A DNA stretch of 34,466 nt from Lachnospiraceae bacterium (lineage in GTDB: Bacteria > Bacillota > Clostridia > Lachnospirales > Lachnospiraceae), in assembly GCA_017612555.1 (NCBI GenBank), contig JAGAFR010000047.1, positions 1 to 34,466 of the forward strand. Direction: 5' to 3'. Below, piece by piece: positions 24,953 to 31,996 of the stretch. Position 1 is the stretch's first letter; every line of letters starts with the position of its first letter. A program made the position numbers and the translations under genes. The notes under the pieces were generated by a model. The model saw only the letters and a list, made by a program, of their open reading frames with translations, did no database searches and was not told the DNA's origin.

Positions 24953-25588
24953 TCATTGTATAATATCCTCCGGATAACAATGAAGCACATTTGACAGTGC
25001 CAGAACCTTGTCCACAGAAGCCTTCCGGATATCTTTATCCCCTATCTCATATTGCTGAAGTGTTCGCAGATTGACACCTGATGATTTGCTGAGTGAGGAT
25101 TGTGTCATGCCCAGCATTTTTCGATACTCCTGAAGTCTCGATACGATCGCCCGTTTTTGATATAGTTCCACGACAGAATCCACAGCCCTGTCATCCGAAG
25201 CCGTATGAAGCGCCGGATACATTCTGTACAGATCCTCGGTTTTGATCACGTTAATTATCGATCTGAACGGAATACCGGTTCTCCATTGAAACATGGCCAG
25301 TATGTATCCAACCCAGTACTGCTCATCCGTTTTATAACGAATGAGAGCTCGCGGCCATTCACGCAGGACTCCGCACTTTTCCATGATCCTGATGTACAGT
25401 TCGGTTCCCGATATACCTGCAACTACACGCGGGTCTCCGTGACCGAATCTGTCCGCATAACCGCTGATAACAAAGCATCTTAACGCATTGTCAATGTCGG
25501 CATCGCAGGCATCATGAGCATATTCCGTCATCTCTCCAAGATTACGCATGGCATCAAACAAATAAGTTTCACGAAATGCGCAGCTCAT
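24953..25588 (-). CDS. HTH (XRE) protein, probable antitoxin partner of the DUF3990 protein
   Basis: A 211-residue protein with a C-terminal Cro/CI-type helix-turn-helix (about 153-208: LQEYRKMLGMTQSSLSKSSG then VNLRTLQQYEIGDKDI). The N-terminal 100 or so residues are helical. The middle part, including DEQYWVGYILAMFQWRTGIP and DLYRMYPALHTAS, matches a pattern I associate with HTH proteins encoded beside DUF3990 genes in gut Firmicutes. The start codon lies inside the DUF3990 gene, a 20-base overlap, with AAGGAG upstream. It probably neutralises the DUF3990 protein and represses the cassette through the palindromes at 26254-26298. Antitoxin function is inferred from layout. A T6 run follows the stop, but no convincing stem. 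Confidence 0.78.
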   Translation of the reverse strand: MSCAFRETYLFDAMRNLGEMTEYAHDACDADIDNALRCFVISGYADRFGHGDPRVVAGISGTELYIRIMEKCGVLREWPRALIRYKTDEQYWVGYILAMFQWRTGIPFRSIINVIKTEDLYRMYPALHTASDDRAVDSVVELYQKRAIVSRLQEYRKMLGMTQSSLSKSSGVNLRTLQQYEIGDKDIRKASVDKVLALSNVLHCYPEDIIQ

Positions 25589-26231
25589 CTTCCGTCATCT
25601 CCTTCTCGATAATGTCCCTGGCAAATATTCCACCATTTGTCACATACTCTGTCATCTCGAAAAACATATCCCTCGCCTTGTCATCCCTGCTGATACGCTG
25701 CCTGTAGTACACGGCACCGTCAACAGGAGCCGATTCCCTGAATCTTATGATATCAAAACTCTTCGGGCTCTTAAGGCAGATCTGCATCCCTAATCCACCA
25801 AGTTCAAGCGCTGCTCTTAGCTGTTCAAGCGATATGGTATTTGACAGAAACGCCCTGGCAATGGAAAAATACGAATCATCCGCCCTAAACCCTCTGATCA
25901 GATCATATCCGGAAACATCCGGAGTGAATCTGGTTATCAAATACTCTGCTGTCCTTCGCTCTATCGGACTTGAATATCTCACGATCCTGTTAGTCAACAG
26001 CAGTGCTATCCATGAAACAACATTACCACTGTCTATCTCATACACGCTAAGCCCACTCATATCAAGATCATAAGTATTGACAAATCCCCCTTCGGGATCC
26101 TGGCATGACCATTCTTTGGCAAGTTCAATATCTTCAGTACAATAAAATCCCCGCCCATAGTCGTTATCCGGCCTTCCGTAGCCAAACAAAGGCCTCTCCA
26201 CTATTATCTTTGATCCATGATATATGATCAT
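25569..26231 (-). CDS. DUF3990 protein, probable ADP-ribosyltransferase-like toxin
   Basis: A 220-residue protein of the DUF3990 family. The N-terminus reads MIIYHGSKIIVERP, followed by DNDYGRGFYCTEDIELAKEW. The YHGS opening and GRGFYCT segment are the features that tie this family to RES and ADP-ribosyltransferase-type folds. Many members are encoded with a small or HTH partner in what look like toxin-antitoxin or defence cassettes. Here the HTH gene overlaps its 3' end by 20 bases, and a promoter covered by two palindromes lies 50 bases upstream. The ATG at 26229-26231 fits the family start. Catalytic activity and target are unknown. The cassette interrupts the run of glycan genes. Confidence 0.8.
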   Translation of the reverse strand: MIIYHGSKIIVERPLFGYGRPDNDYGRGFYCTEDIELAKEWSCQDPEGGFVNTYDLDMSGLSVYEIDSGNVVSWIALLLTNRIVRYSSPIERRTAEYLITRFTPDVSGYDLIRGFRADDSYFSIARAFLSNTISLEQLRAALELGGLGMQICLKSPKSFDIIRFRESAPVDGAVYYRQRISRDDKARDMFFEMTEYVTNGGIFARDIIEKEMTEDELRIS

Positions 26232-26253
26232 AACACACTCCCGAAACGTTATA

Positions 26254-26298
26254 GTACTTCCATAGAAGTATATATAGATTATACTTCTATGGAAGTAC
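26254..26298. repeat. Perfect 19-bp inverted repeat: paired operator of the DUF3990-HTH cassette
   Basis: GTACTTCCATAGAAGTATA (26254-26272) is repeated exactly in inverted form at 26280-26298 with a 7-base spacer. Each arm contains its own palindrome, ACTTCCATAGAAGT (26256-26269) and ACTTCTATGGAAGT (26283-26296), centred 27 bases apart. One half lies between the -35 and -10 boxes and the other near the predicted start site, so a dimeric HTH protein bound here would shut the promoter. Confidence 0.88.
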
Positions 26299-26307
26299 CG
26301 GGGTCAA
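26278..26307 (-). promoter_or_regulatory. Promoter of the DUF3990-HTH cassette
   Basis: On the minus strand TTGACC (26302-26307) and a perfect TATAAT (26278-26283) are separated by 18 bases. The spacer contains one copy of the ACTTCTATGGAAGT palindrome and the second copy lies just downstream of the -10 box. This gives the cassette its own, probably autoregulated, transcription independent of the surrounding glycan genes. Confidence 0.82.
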
Positions 26308-26353
26308 CAACATTGCCCTAAAAAACCATGTTATATATGATACCTTTTTTACT

Positions 26354-27919
26354 TTATCTATTTCCTGTCACAGAGATCACATAATTGTATGTAAGTGCCT
26401 GTGTCGTGAAGTCTTCTCCGAGCTTGTCGCTTAGGTATTCCCAGATCTCCTGCTCACTGTCAGCAGCCTCTTCGTAGCCCCTTGTTCCGGTTAGTTTTCT
26501 TATTGTAAGATTCGCGCGTTTACATATATCCGCTATTGAATCTACTGTGTAAAAATGCTTTCTGCCATGATCAAAGTGACCTCTTAGCATCGGAAGAAGG
26601 ACAGAGACGTGTATCGGATTATAGAGTCTTAAGATAAAGCATCCCTTCTCGGTAAGATTATTTGACATACTCATCAGAACATCCGCTATGTTTTCTATCT
26701 GACCGGTAATATCTCCCAGTATTATATAATCATATCTCTCGTTTCCAAGATCAAATAACCGATCCCTGTCTCTTGTCTCAATATCAACAGTAGATGACAA
26801 AACATCTGTTATGGCCCGGTTCTCTTCTACTCCCTTGATCTTCGCATGGGGATATTCATACACAGTTTTCAGGAGCGTTGCACCACATCCGCATCCTATC
26901 TCAAGTACGGAAAACTCCGCATTTTTATCTTCATCGATATGCTCTAAGATATCCATCCCGGGAGCTTTATATGAGGTAATATCAAACCCCCATTTATCAA
27001 CAAAATGCTTTCGATTGGTACTGATCAGTTTATTAAACTCATCCGCTCCTTTTTGTTTAAACCCCATCGACCCGAAATGATAGATAAAGCTGTCATGACA
27101 AAGAACACAATCGTATCCGGCCTTACGAATCCTCATGCACAGGTCATCATCTTCAAAGTTTCCAATCCCATATATCTCATCAAACAGACCTGTTTTATCA
27201 AGCACATCTCTTTTAACGAGCAGTGCAAATCCGACCAGGGAAATGACGCTTTCATAAGGATCGTCCGTCCGGGCATTATTCTTTATCCCATACTCCATCC
27301 AGCCTTCCGGGGTATCTATAGGTTCATCAACCCTTTGATAGAATGACACACTGTTTGATACACTTCCTGTCGCACCTGTCTTTCCATCGCGATACAGTCC
27401 CATTCTCAGTCGAAAGATCGAGTTGGGGAGGATGATCGTATCATTGTTCAGGAAAAAGATATCGTTATCTGCCGCTGCGATGCCGACCCCCTGATTGCTC
27501 GCCGGACCAAATCCGGCATTTTCCTTATTCCTGATCAGTTTGATATCATCCTGCTGCTCAAGCCACTCAGCGATCCCGTCCGTCGATGCATTGTCAACAA
27601 CTACGATCTCATATGAACCCACAGGAACATTCATACGTATCGATTCTATGCATCCTATCTGTGCATCCTTACTGTTATATGACGCTATCACGATCGAAAC
27701 ATTTCTGACCGATGCTCCCTGCTGTCTGAGTGCTTCCATTTTTTCGGTCAAAGCCTGTTTCTTCTCCGATGATCGTTCATAAAAACGGGCCTGCTCATAG
27801 CACAAAAAAGCCCGGTCGATATTATCATCAAGATAATAATCTCCCAGATCAGCATATGATGATGCATCGCACGGATTAACCGATAAGGCGTTCTTTATAC
27901 GATCAAGATCACTCATCAT
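26354..27919 (-). CDS. Family 2 glycosyltransferase fused to a SAM-dependent methyltransferase
   Basis: A 521-residue two-enzyme protein. Residues 1-70 resemble a short TPR-like helical segment (DASSYADLGDYYLDDNIDRA). Residues about 74-310 are a GT-A family 2 glycosyltransferase with VSIVIASYNSKD, IVVVDNASTDG, NAGFGPASNQG, the metal-binding NND motif (158-160) and GNFEDDDLCMRIRKAGYD. From about residue 328 a class I methyltransferase follows, with motif I VLEIGCGCGATLL and YDYIILGDITGQIENI. The product probably adds a sugar to the flagellar glycan and methylates it, but donor and acceptor are unknown. GGGAG precedes the start. It follows the phosphoribosyltransferase gene directly and ends the flagellin-linked block before the toxin-like cassette. 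Confidence 0.86.
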   Translation of the reverse strand: MMSDLDRIKNALSVNPCDASSYADLGDYYLDDNIDRAFLCYEQARFYERSSEKKQALTEKMEALRQQGASVRNVSIVIASYNSKDAQIGCIESIRMNVPVGSYEIVVVDNASTDGIAEWLEQQDDIKLIRNKENAGFGPASNQGVGIAAADNDIFFLNNDTIILPNSIFRLRMGLYRDGKTGATGSVSNSVSFYQRVDEPIDTPEGWMEYGIKNNARTDDPYESVISLVGFALLVKRDVLDKTGLFDEIYGIGNFEDDDLCMRIRKAGYDCVLCHDSFIYHFGSMGFKQKGADEFNKLISTNRKHFVDKWGFDITSYKAPGMDILEHIDEDKNAEFSVLEIGCGCGATLLKTVYEYPHAKIKGVEENRAITDVLSSTVDIETRDRDRLFDLGNERYDYIILGDITGQIENIADVLMSMSNNLTEKGCFILRLYNPIHVSVLLPMLRGHFDHGRKHFYTVDSIADICKRANLTIRKLTGTRGYEEAADSEQEIWEYLSDKLGEDFTTQALTYNYVISVTGNR

Positions 27920-27920
27920 T

Positions 27921-30014
27921 TTATTCTCCCGGAGTAGCCCTGACTATTGCCCTTCTGAAGTATGGCGGAGCTATTCTTTCATATTTTCCGTTAGACAAAG
28001 CCATCCTGCCGTATATAAACAGCACATATCCGTCACTTGGGTAACTATTGTATCCCACATTATCGAAAAACTCTCTGATGTCTCTTTCCTGTGATTGTGT
28101 ATGGTATACGGCTACCGAAACATGACAATGATTGTTTTTCATTGTCGTTATTGCGCCTTGCAGTGCATCCATCTCCATGCCCTCTATGTCCATCTTTATA
28201 AAAATCCGTTTGCCGCTGTATTCCGACAACAGAGAATCCAACGTTATGCAATTTCCCGAATCGATATTTCCCGCATATTTGGGTATTATATGGACTTTAT
28301 CCAGATATTCACCAAAAGTTTCATTAAGCGCTCTGATCCACTTATCCGAACACTCGATCAGGTATATCTCGGAAGATTTTTCAACGACATCAAGCGATAT
28401 CATCCCTTCCGCCGCTCCGACGTCTACAAAAATATCCCCCTCTTCGAAATCACATATGTCGTCGAAATACCTATGAGGACTCCTTTCATCCTGTTCCATT
28501 ATCAACTGATTGTATTCATGCTTTGCCAGATCATCCGAATAAGGTGGAAGATGCAGTTCATGTCCGTTATGATCAACATATTTTAAACCTGTTTCATTTG
28601 TCAGAACTTTTATCTCATCTTCGCGGTATTCTTCAGTCCACTTATAAGGATACATTTGCAGACGTCCGATACTTCTAAGATAATCCACTTCAGACTTATA
28701 CTCGTCATCATAATCATCTGACTCAAGAAGTGCTTTGTTAAGAATGCTTTGTATAAGTTCGAGTTCTTTTCTCCATGCCGCATCGGTTACCATATCAGCT
28801 GCATCTACCGTCAGTCTTGTAGTCTCCTTCAGGATCACATCCCGACACAGGCTGTCGAGTTCATCTGCCAGTTTTACACATTTTGCGTTATCTTTTTCTT
28901 CGATACTGTTCCTTAATCTTGTATACAGTTGATCTACTGCTATCACGCTATCGGAAGAATACATGCTTTCCATATCACTGATAACGGCATCCCAACTGTC
29001 TGTTAATGCACTTACCACGTTCGTATCAGCACTGCCCCCACCTATACTCATCGCCAGTATCCGAAGCTTTCCGATCACGTTCGATAACTGGTCGGCATAT
29101 TGTTCCAACGATGTCTTTGTTTCAAGATACTCATCAACACCATGGATCTCATCATAGAATTCGTTAGTTGAAACACAGTAAACAGCTTTTCCGGTAGCCT
29201 CTGCTATATACCTTGCCTGATCCGGATCCGATTCTATGAACAACTTTGTGCCGGCTATCTGATCATAGACCGACGCTTTAAAAGGTGCATGTGCCCCCAT
29301 TCGAATTCTTTCTTCTTTGGATCTGAGATTGAGCATTATCAGATGTTGATATGAAATGTTGTGTTCCGAAAGCCACTTTTCGGTATATGATCTGTATTTT
29401 TCCAGTCGACTGGTTACTATAACTCCGATAGTAAACTTGGGTGTCCAGAGGGGCTTAGCATTTAGAATGAAATCAATGTACTTCTCACCATCGTCATTCT
29501 GTTCTTCGGTCGGATCAACGCACAGCACACCATCCAGATCAAAGCATGACTGGCATATTACCGAATGATTCATGATATTCCATTCAAAGACTCTTGGAGA
29601 GGGAACAATCTCAAAGTAAATATCCACACATGAAGTTGCCTCCGGCATTACATATACACACGCATAGAGTATTTCCGTATCACAATCCGGAATTGATGCT
29701 ATTGACTCCTTGACTTCATTGATGCTCAGGCCTGTGTAACAACTGTCATCTATGACAAGGATTTTCTTATAATCCCTTATATCCGTACTGTTTTTGGAGC
29801 TTTTCAGTCTATAATCCCTGGTAGACGCTGCATGGCTCGCCCCGGATGCTATACTCATGGTATCGGTAAGCGGCAGATTTAAATATACGGCAAGAAGTGT
29901 TGCCGGCAGCATTCCGCTTCGTGGCACTCCGACGATCAGTTCAACATCACTCGGTATGAGTGAAAGCTTTTCCCTGATAACTCTATCCATGTCGCTTACA
30001 GATCTGAAATTCAT
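27921..30014 (-). CDS. Phosphoribosyltransferase-HAD-FkbM methyltransferase fusion
   Basis: About 697 residues with three catalytic domains. The first 150 are a type I phosphoribosyltransferase: LIVGVPRSGMLPATLLA and the PRPP-binding loop ILVIDDSCYTGLSI. Residues about 155-300 are a HAD phosphatase-like domain, with FDLDGVLCVDP (DxD nucleophile), IVTSRLEKYR (motif II) and KASVYDQIAGTKLFIESDPD (Lys and acidic motifs). A helical region of about 200 residues follows. The FkbM-type methyltransferase runs from about 526 to the end, with GDIFVDVGAAEGMISLDVVE and IKMDIEGMEMDALQGA. I favour ATG 30012-30014, six bases after AGAGAGGG, over ATG 30018-30020. PRT plus HAD fits transfer of phosphoribose from PRPP and removal of its phosphate, giving ribofuranose; FkbM would O-methylate. 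The role is inferred. Confidence 0.82.
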   Translation of the reverse strand: MNFRSVSDMDRVIREKLSLIPSDVELIVGVPRSGMLPATLLAVYLNLPLTDTMSIASGASHAASTRDYRLKSSKNSTDIRDYKKILVIDDSCYTGLSINEVKESIASIPDCDTEILYACVYVMPEATSCVDIYFEIVPSPRVFEWNIMNHSVICQSCFDLDGVLCVDPTEEQNDDGEKYIDFILNAKPLWTPKFTIGVIVTSRLEKYRSYTEKWLSEHNISYQHLIMLNLRSKEERIRMGAHAPFKASVYDQIAGTKLFIESDPDQARYIAEATGKAVYCVSTNEFYDEIHGVDEYLETKTSLEQYADQLSNVIGKLRILAMSIGGGSADTNVVSALTDSWDAVISDMESMYSSDSVIAVDQLYTRLRNSIEEKDNAKCVKLADELDSLCRDVILKETTRLTVDAADMVTDAAWRKELELIQSILNKALLESDDYDDEYKSEVDYLRSIGRLQMYPYKWTEEYREDEIKVLTNETGLKYVDHNGHELHLPPYSDDLAKHEYNQLIMEQDERSPHRYFDDICDFEEGDIFVDVGAAEGMISLDVVEKSSEIYLIECSDKWIRALNETFGEYLDKVHIIPKYAGNIDSGNCITLDSLLSEYSGKRIFIKMDIEGMEMDALQGAITTMKNNHCHVSVAVYHTQSQERDIREFFDNVGYNSYPSDGYVLFIYGRMALSNGKYERIAPPYFRRAIVRATPGE

Positions 30015-30037
30015 GTCCATCCCTCTCTAAAACACAT

Positions 30038-31156
30038 TTATCGGTCGTTATGGTCGCAATAATCCAAATACTTGTTATCATATATACTAAGCGCAGAGAT
30101 GTCATATTTGTAGCGGCGATTCCAACACGAATATCCCAAACTGATCTGATCTCTTGCGGTCCTGGAAAGAACTTCATTCCACCAAGTTTCCATAACCTCA
30201 TTTAATGCCTTATCATGATTGCTTCTGACAATACATCCCGAATCAACAAGCGGTTCATCATCTGCATATCCCTCAGCTCTGTATGCATCAACCTGCTCAT
30301 CAAGTTCATTTCTGACCATAGGATCAAGGCCATATCGGAATTCCTTTATCGCTGCAACTTCTTCTTCCAGCGTCTGCCTTTCGGGATGTGGAAAGCATAG
30401 CATCCCACTTCCTCTTGAGAAGATATTGATGTATTCCCTGAGATCACCTGTTATCGTAAACTTTCCATCAACGTATATTGTAAAATCATAATCCGGCAGC
30501 AACACAAACGGATGCATCTTGGCATATCGCTGTGTTCTTGTATTATCATTTTCGACGACAAATTCCAGTTTTTTTATCTTCCAAATACTCGAGCTGTATT
30601 TTTCAGGTTCGTCCGTAAAGAAGTAATAATCCAGCTCCGGATCAACGTAAAGCGGATCATGAAGTTCATCATAGCCCCCAACTATTACCGTATAAACAGC
30701 GCCCCTGCCGGAAAACACATCCGGAGCTTCATGTCCATACCGGGCAATGTATTTTTCGTTGATCCTCTCATATTTATCAAACATATGAAGATTGCTGTAC
30801 GCTTCTTCATACTTCAGTTTATAATAAACGGCACGAAAAACGGCACTGTCTTCTTTCGACCGCGCCTCATACAAGCGACAGAACTCTTCGAATTTAAAAT
30901 CATTCTCCGGAGACTCCAAATACAGAATAAACGCCACGCTTTCCGGCGAAAGTGCGTGTGCGTTGATCAGATTGGTTATTGAAGAGAGTGCTTTGTCCCT
31001 GACAGTCTTTTCGGTTCCGCTTTCAATATACCTCATCACAGAGATCAGCAACCCCAGCTTATCCAGCACTGCATTCTCATCATTTGCACCGTTAAACAAT
31101 TCACTGTGTCCGTACTCATTTTCAAGATCAAGAATATCACTGACGATCGAATTCAA
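30038..31156 (-). CDS. DUF616 (TOD1/MUCI70-like) glycosyltransferase-like protein
   Basis: A 372-residue protein. The first 140 residues are helical and not recognised. From about residue 150 it matches DUF616: AVYTVIVGGYDELHDPLYVD, LDYYFFTDEPEKYSSSIWKI, and TQRYAKMHPFVLLPDYDFTI followed by YVDGK, which takes the place of the DxD metal site. A C-terminal segment contains DSGCIVRSNHDKALNEVMETWW and DQISLGYSCWN. Plant and bacterial members are glycosyltransferase-like, but few have been characterised. The start appears to be TTG 31154-31156 with GGAG nine bases upstream, since no ATG is in frame there. It lies between GT2 and the phosphoribosyltransferase fusion, so a role in the same glycan is likely. 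Confidence 0.82.
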   Translation of the reverse strand: MNSIVSDILDLENEYGHSELFNGANDENAVLDKLGLLISVMRYIESGTEKTVRDKALSSITNLINAHALSPESVAFILYLESPENDFKFEEFCRLYEARSKEDSAVFRAVYYKLKYEEAYSNLHMFDKYERINEKYIARYGHEAPDVFSGRGAVYTVIVGGYDELHDPLYVDPELDYYFFTDEPEKYSSSIWKIKKLEFVVENDNTRTQRYAKMHPFVLLPDYDFTIYVDGKFTITGDLREYINIFSRGSGMLCFPHPERQTLEEEVAAIKEFRYGLDPMVRNELDEQVDAYRAEGYADDEPLVDSGCIVRSNHDKALNEVMETWWNEVLSRTARDQISLGYSCWNRRYKYDISALSIYDNKYLDYCDHNDR

Positions 31157-31195
31157 TTAGCGTTCTCCGTTTCCACTGTATTGATATTAAAAAGC

Positions 31196-31996
31196 CTAAG
31201 AAGATATGTACTGAAGCAGCATATTCTTAACCTGCTCCAATACTCCATCTTCGTATGCCATAACCATAATGCTTTCTACAGTATCATTAAAAGTACCGGT
31301 AGCAAGATAATCGTCCCGGTATTTTCTTAACATATAACACCTGGACAAGTAGTAACCGCTTCTGTCTGAGGTGACGGCATCTGTTGATACTGCTACATCT
31401 ACGAGTACCTCCGGTAAAAATCCTATATCTGTTTTTTGGGATATCCGTATTGCAAAATCCCAATCCACCAGATTTTTCATATTCTCATCAAAGCCCTTCA
31501 CTTCCTTAAACAGGCTTTTATCCATCAATATCGTCGGCGCACCGACAGTATTCTGATATAGCAGTTCGTCAAGCATCCGGCCTTCTTTTTTCCCATTGAC
31601 TTCCGGATCCGGAATGACCATATCATATGATAAAAAATGCTTTACATATTCTGTATACACAAATCTGCAGTTTATATGTGTCTCATAGTATTCAACCTGC
31701 TTTTGTATCTTATTTCTTCTCCATTCATCATCGCTGTCATGAAATGCTATCATGTCATACCTGGCACTTTGAACACCGATATTCCTGGCAGCAGCATTTC
31801 CCTTGTTTTCTTTCTGTTTAAGATATATGATCCTGTTGTCATTAATCCCAAGAACAACCTGTTCAGTATCATCAACTGAACCATCATCTACAACGATGAT
31901 CTCCGAAACAGGATATGTCTGTTCCATGACGCTTCTTATGGCACGTTCTATGGTACCTGCCCTGTTATAGGTTGGTATAATCACGCTTATATCCAT
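31196..31996 (-). CDS. Family 2 glycosyltransferase
   Basis: Inverting GT-A glycosyltransferase of 266 residues. The start MDISVIIPTYNRAGTIERAI, then EIIVVDDGSVDDTEQV, NKGNAAARNIGVQ, the DSDDEW motif (metal-binding DxD) and VDWDFAIRISQK give the full family 2 pattern. No membrane segment is present, so it works on a cytoplasmic acceptor. Its ATG follows the maf stop codon without a gap. With Maf and flagellin next door it probably extends the flagellin glycan; the sugar donor cannot be predicted. Confidence 0.9.
   Translation of the reverse strand: MDISVIIPTYNRAGTIERAIRSVMEQTYPVSEIIVVDDGSVDDTEQVVLGINDNRIIYLKQKENKGNAAARNIGVQSARYDMIAFHDSDDEWRRNKIQKQVEYYETHINCRFVYTEYVKHFLSYDMVIPDPEVNGKKEGRMLDELLYQNTVGAPTILMDKSLFKEVKGFDENMKNLVDWDFAIRISQKTDIGFLPEVLVDVAVSTDAVTSDRSGYYLSRCYMLRKYRDDYLATGTFNDTVESIMVMAYEDGVLEQVKNMLLQYISS

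Noticed and set aside
25205-25483. Plus-strand frame opposite the HTH gene
   Set aside because: Antisense to a gene with a recognisable HTH domain; no ribosome site and no family match.
26320-26353. A-tract and T-tract flanking the end of the GT2-methyltransferase gene as a bidirectional terminator
   Set aside because: AAAAAA and TTTTTT can pair, but the sequence between them has no GC-rich stem, so a working terminator is not supported.
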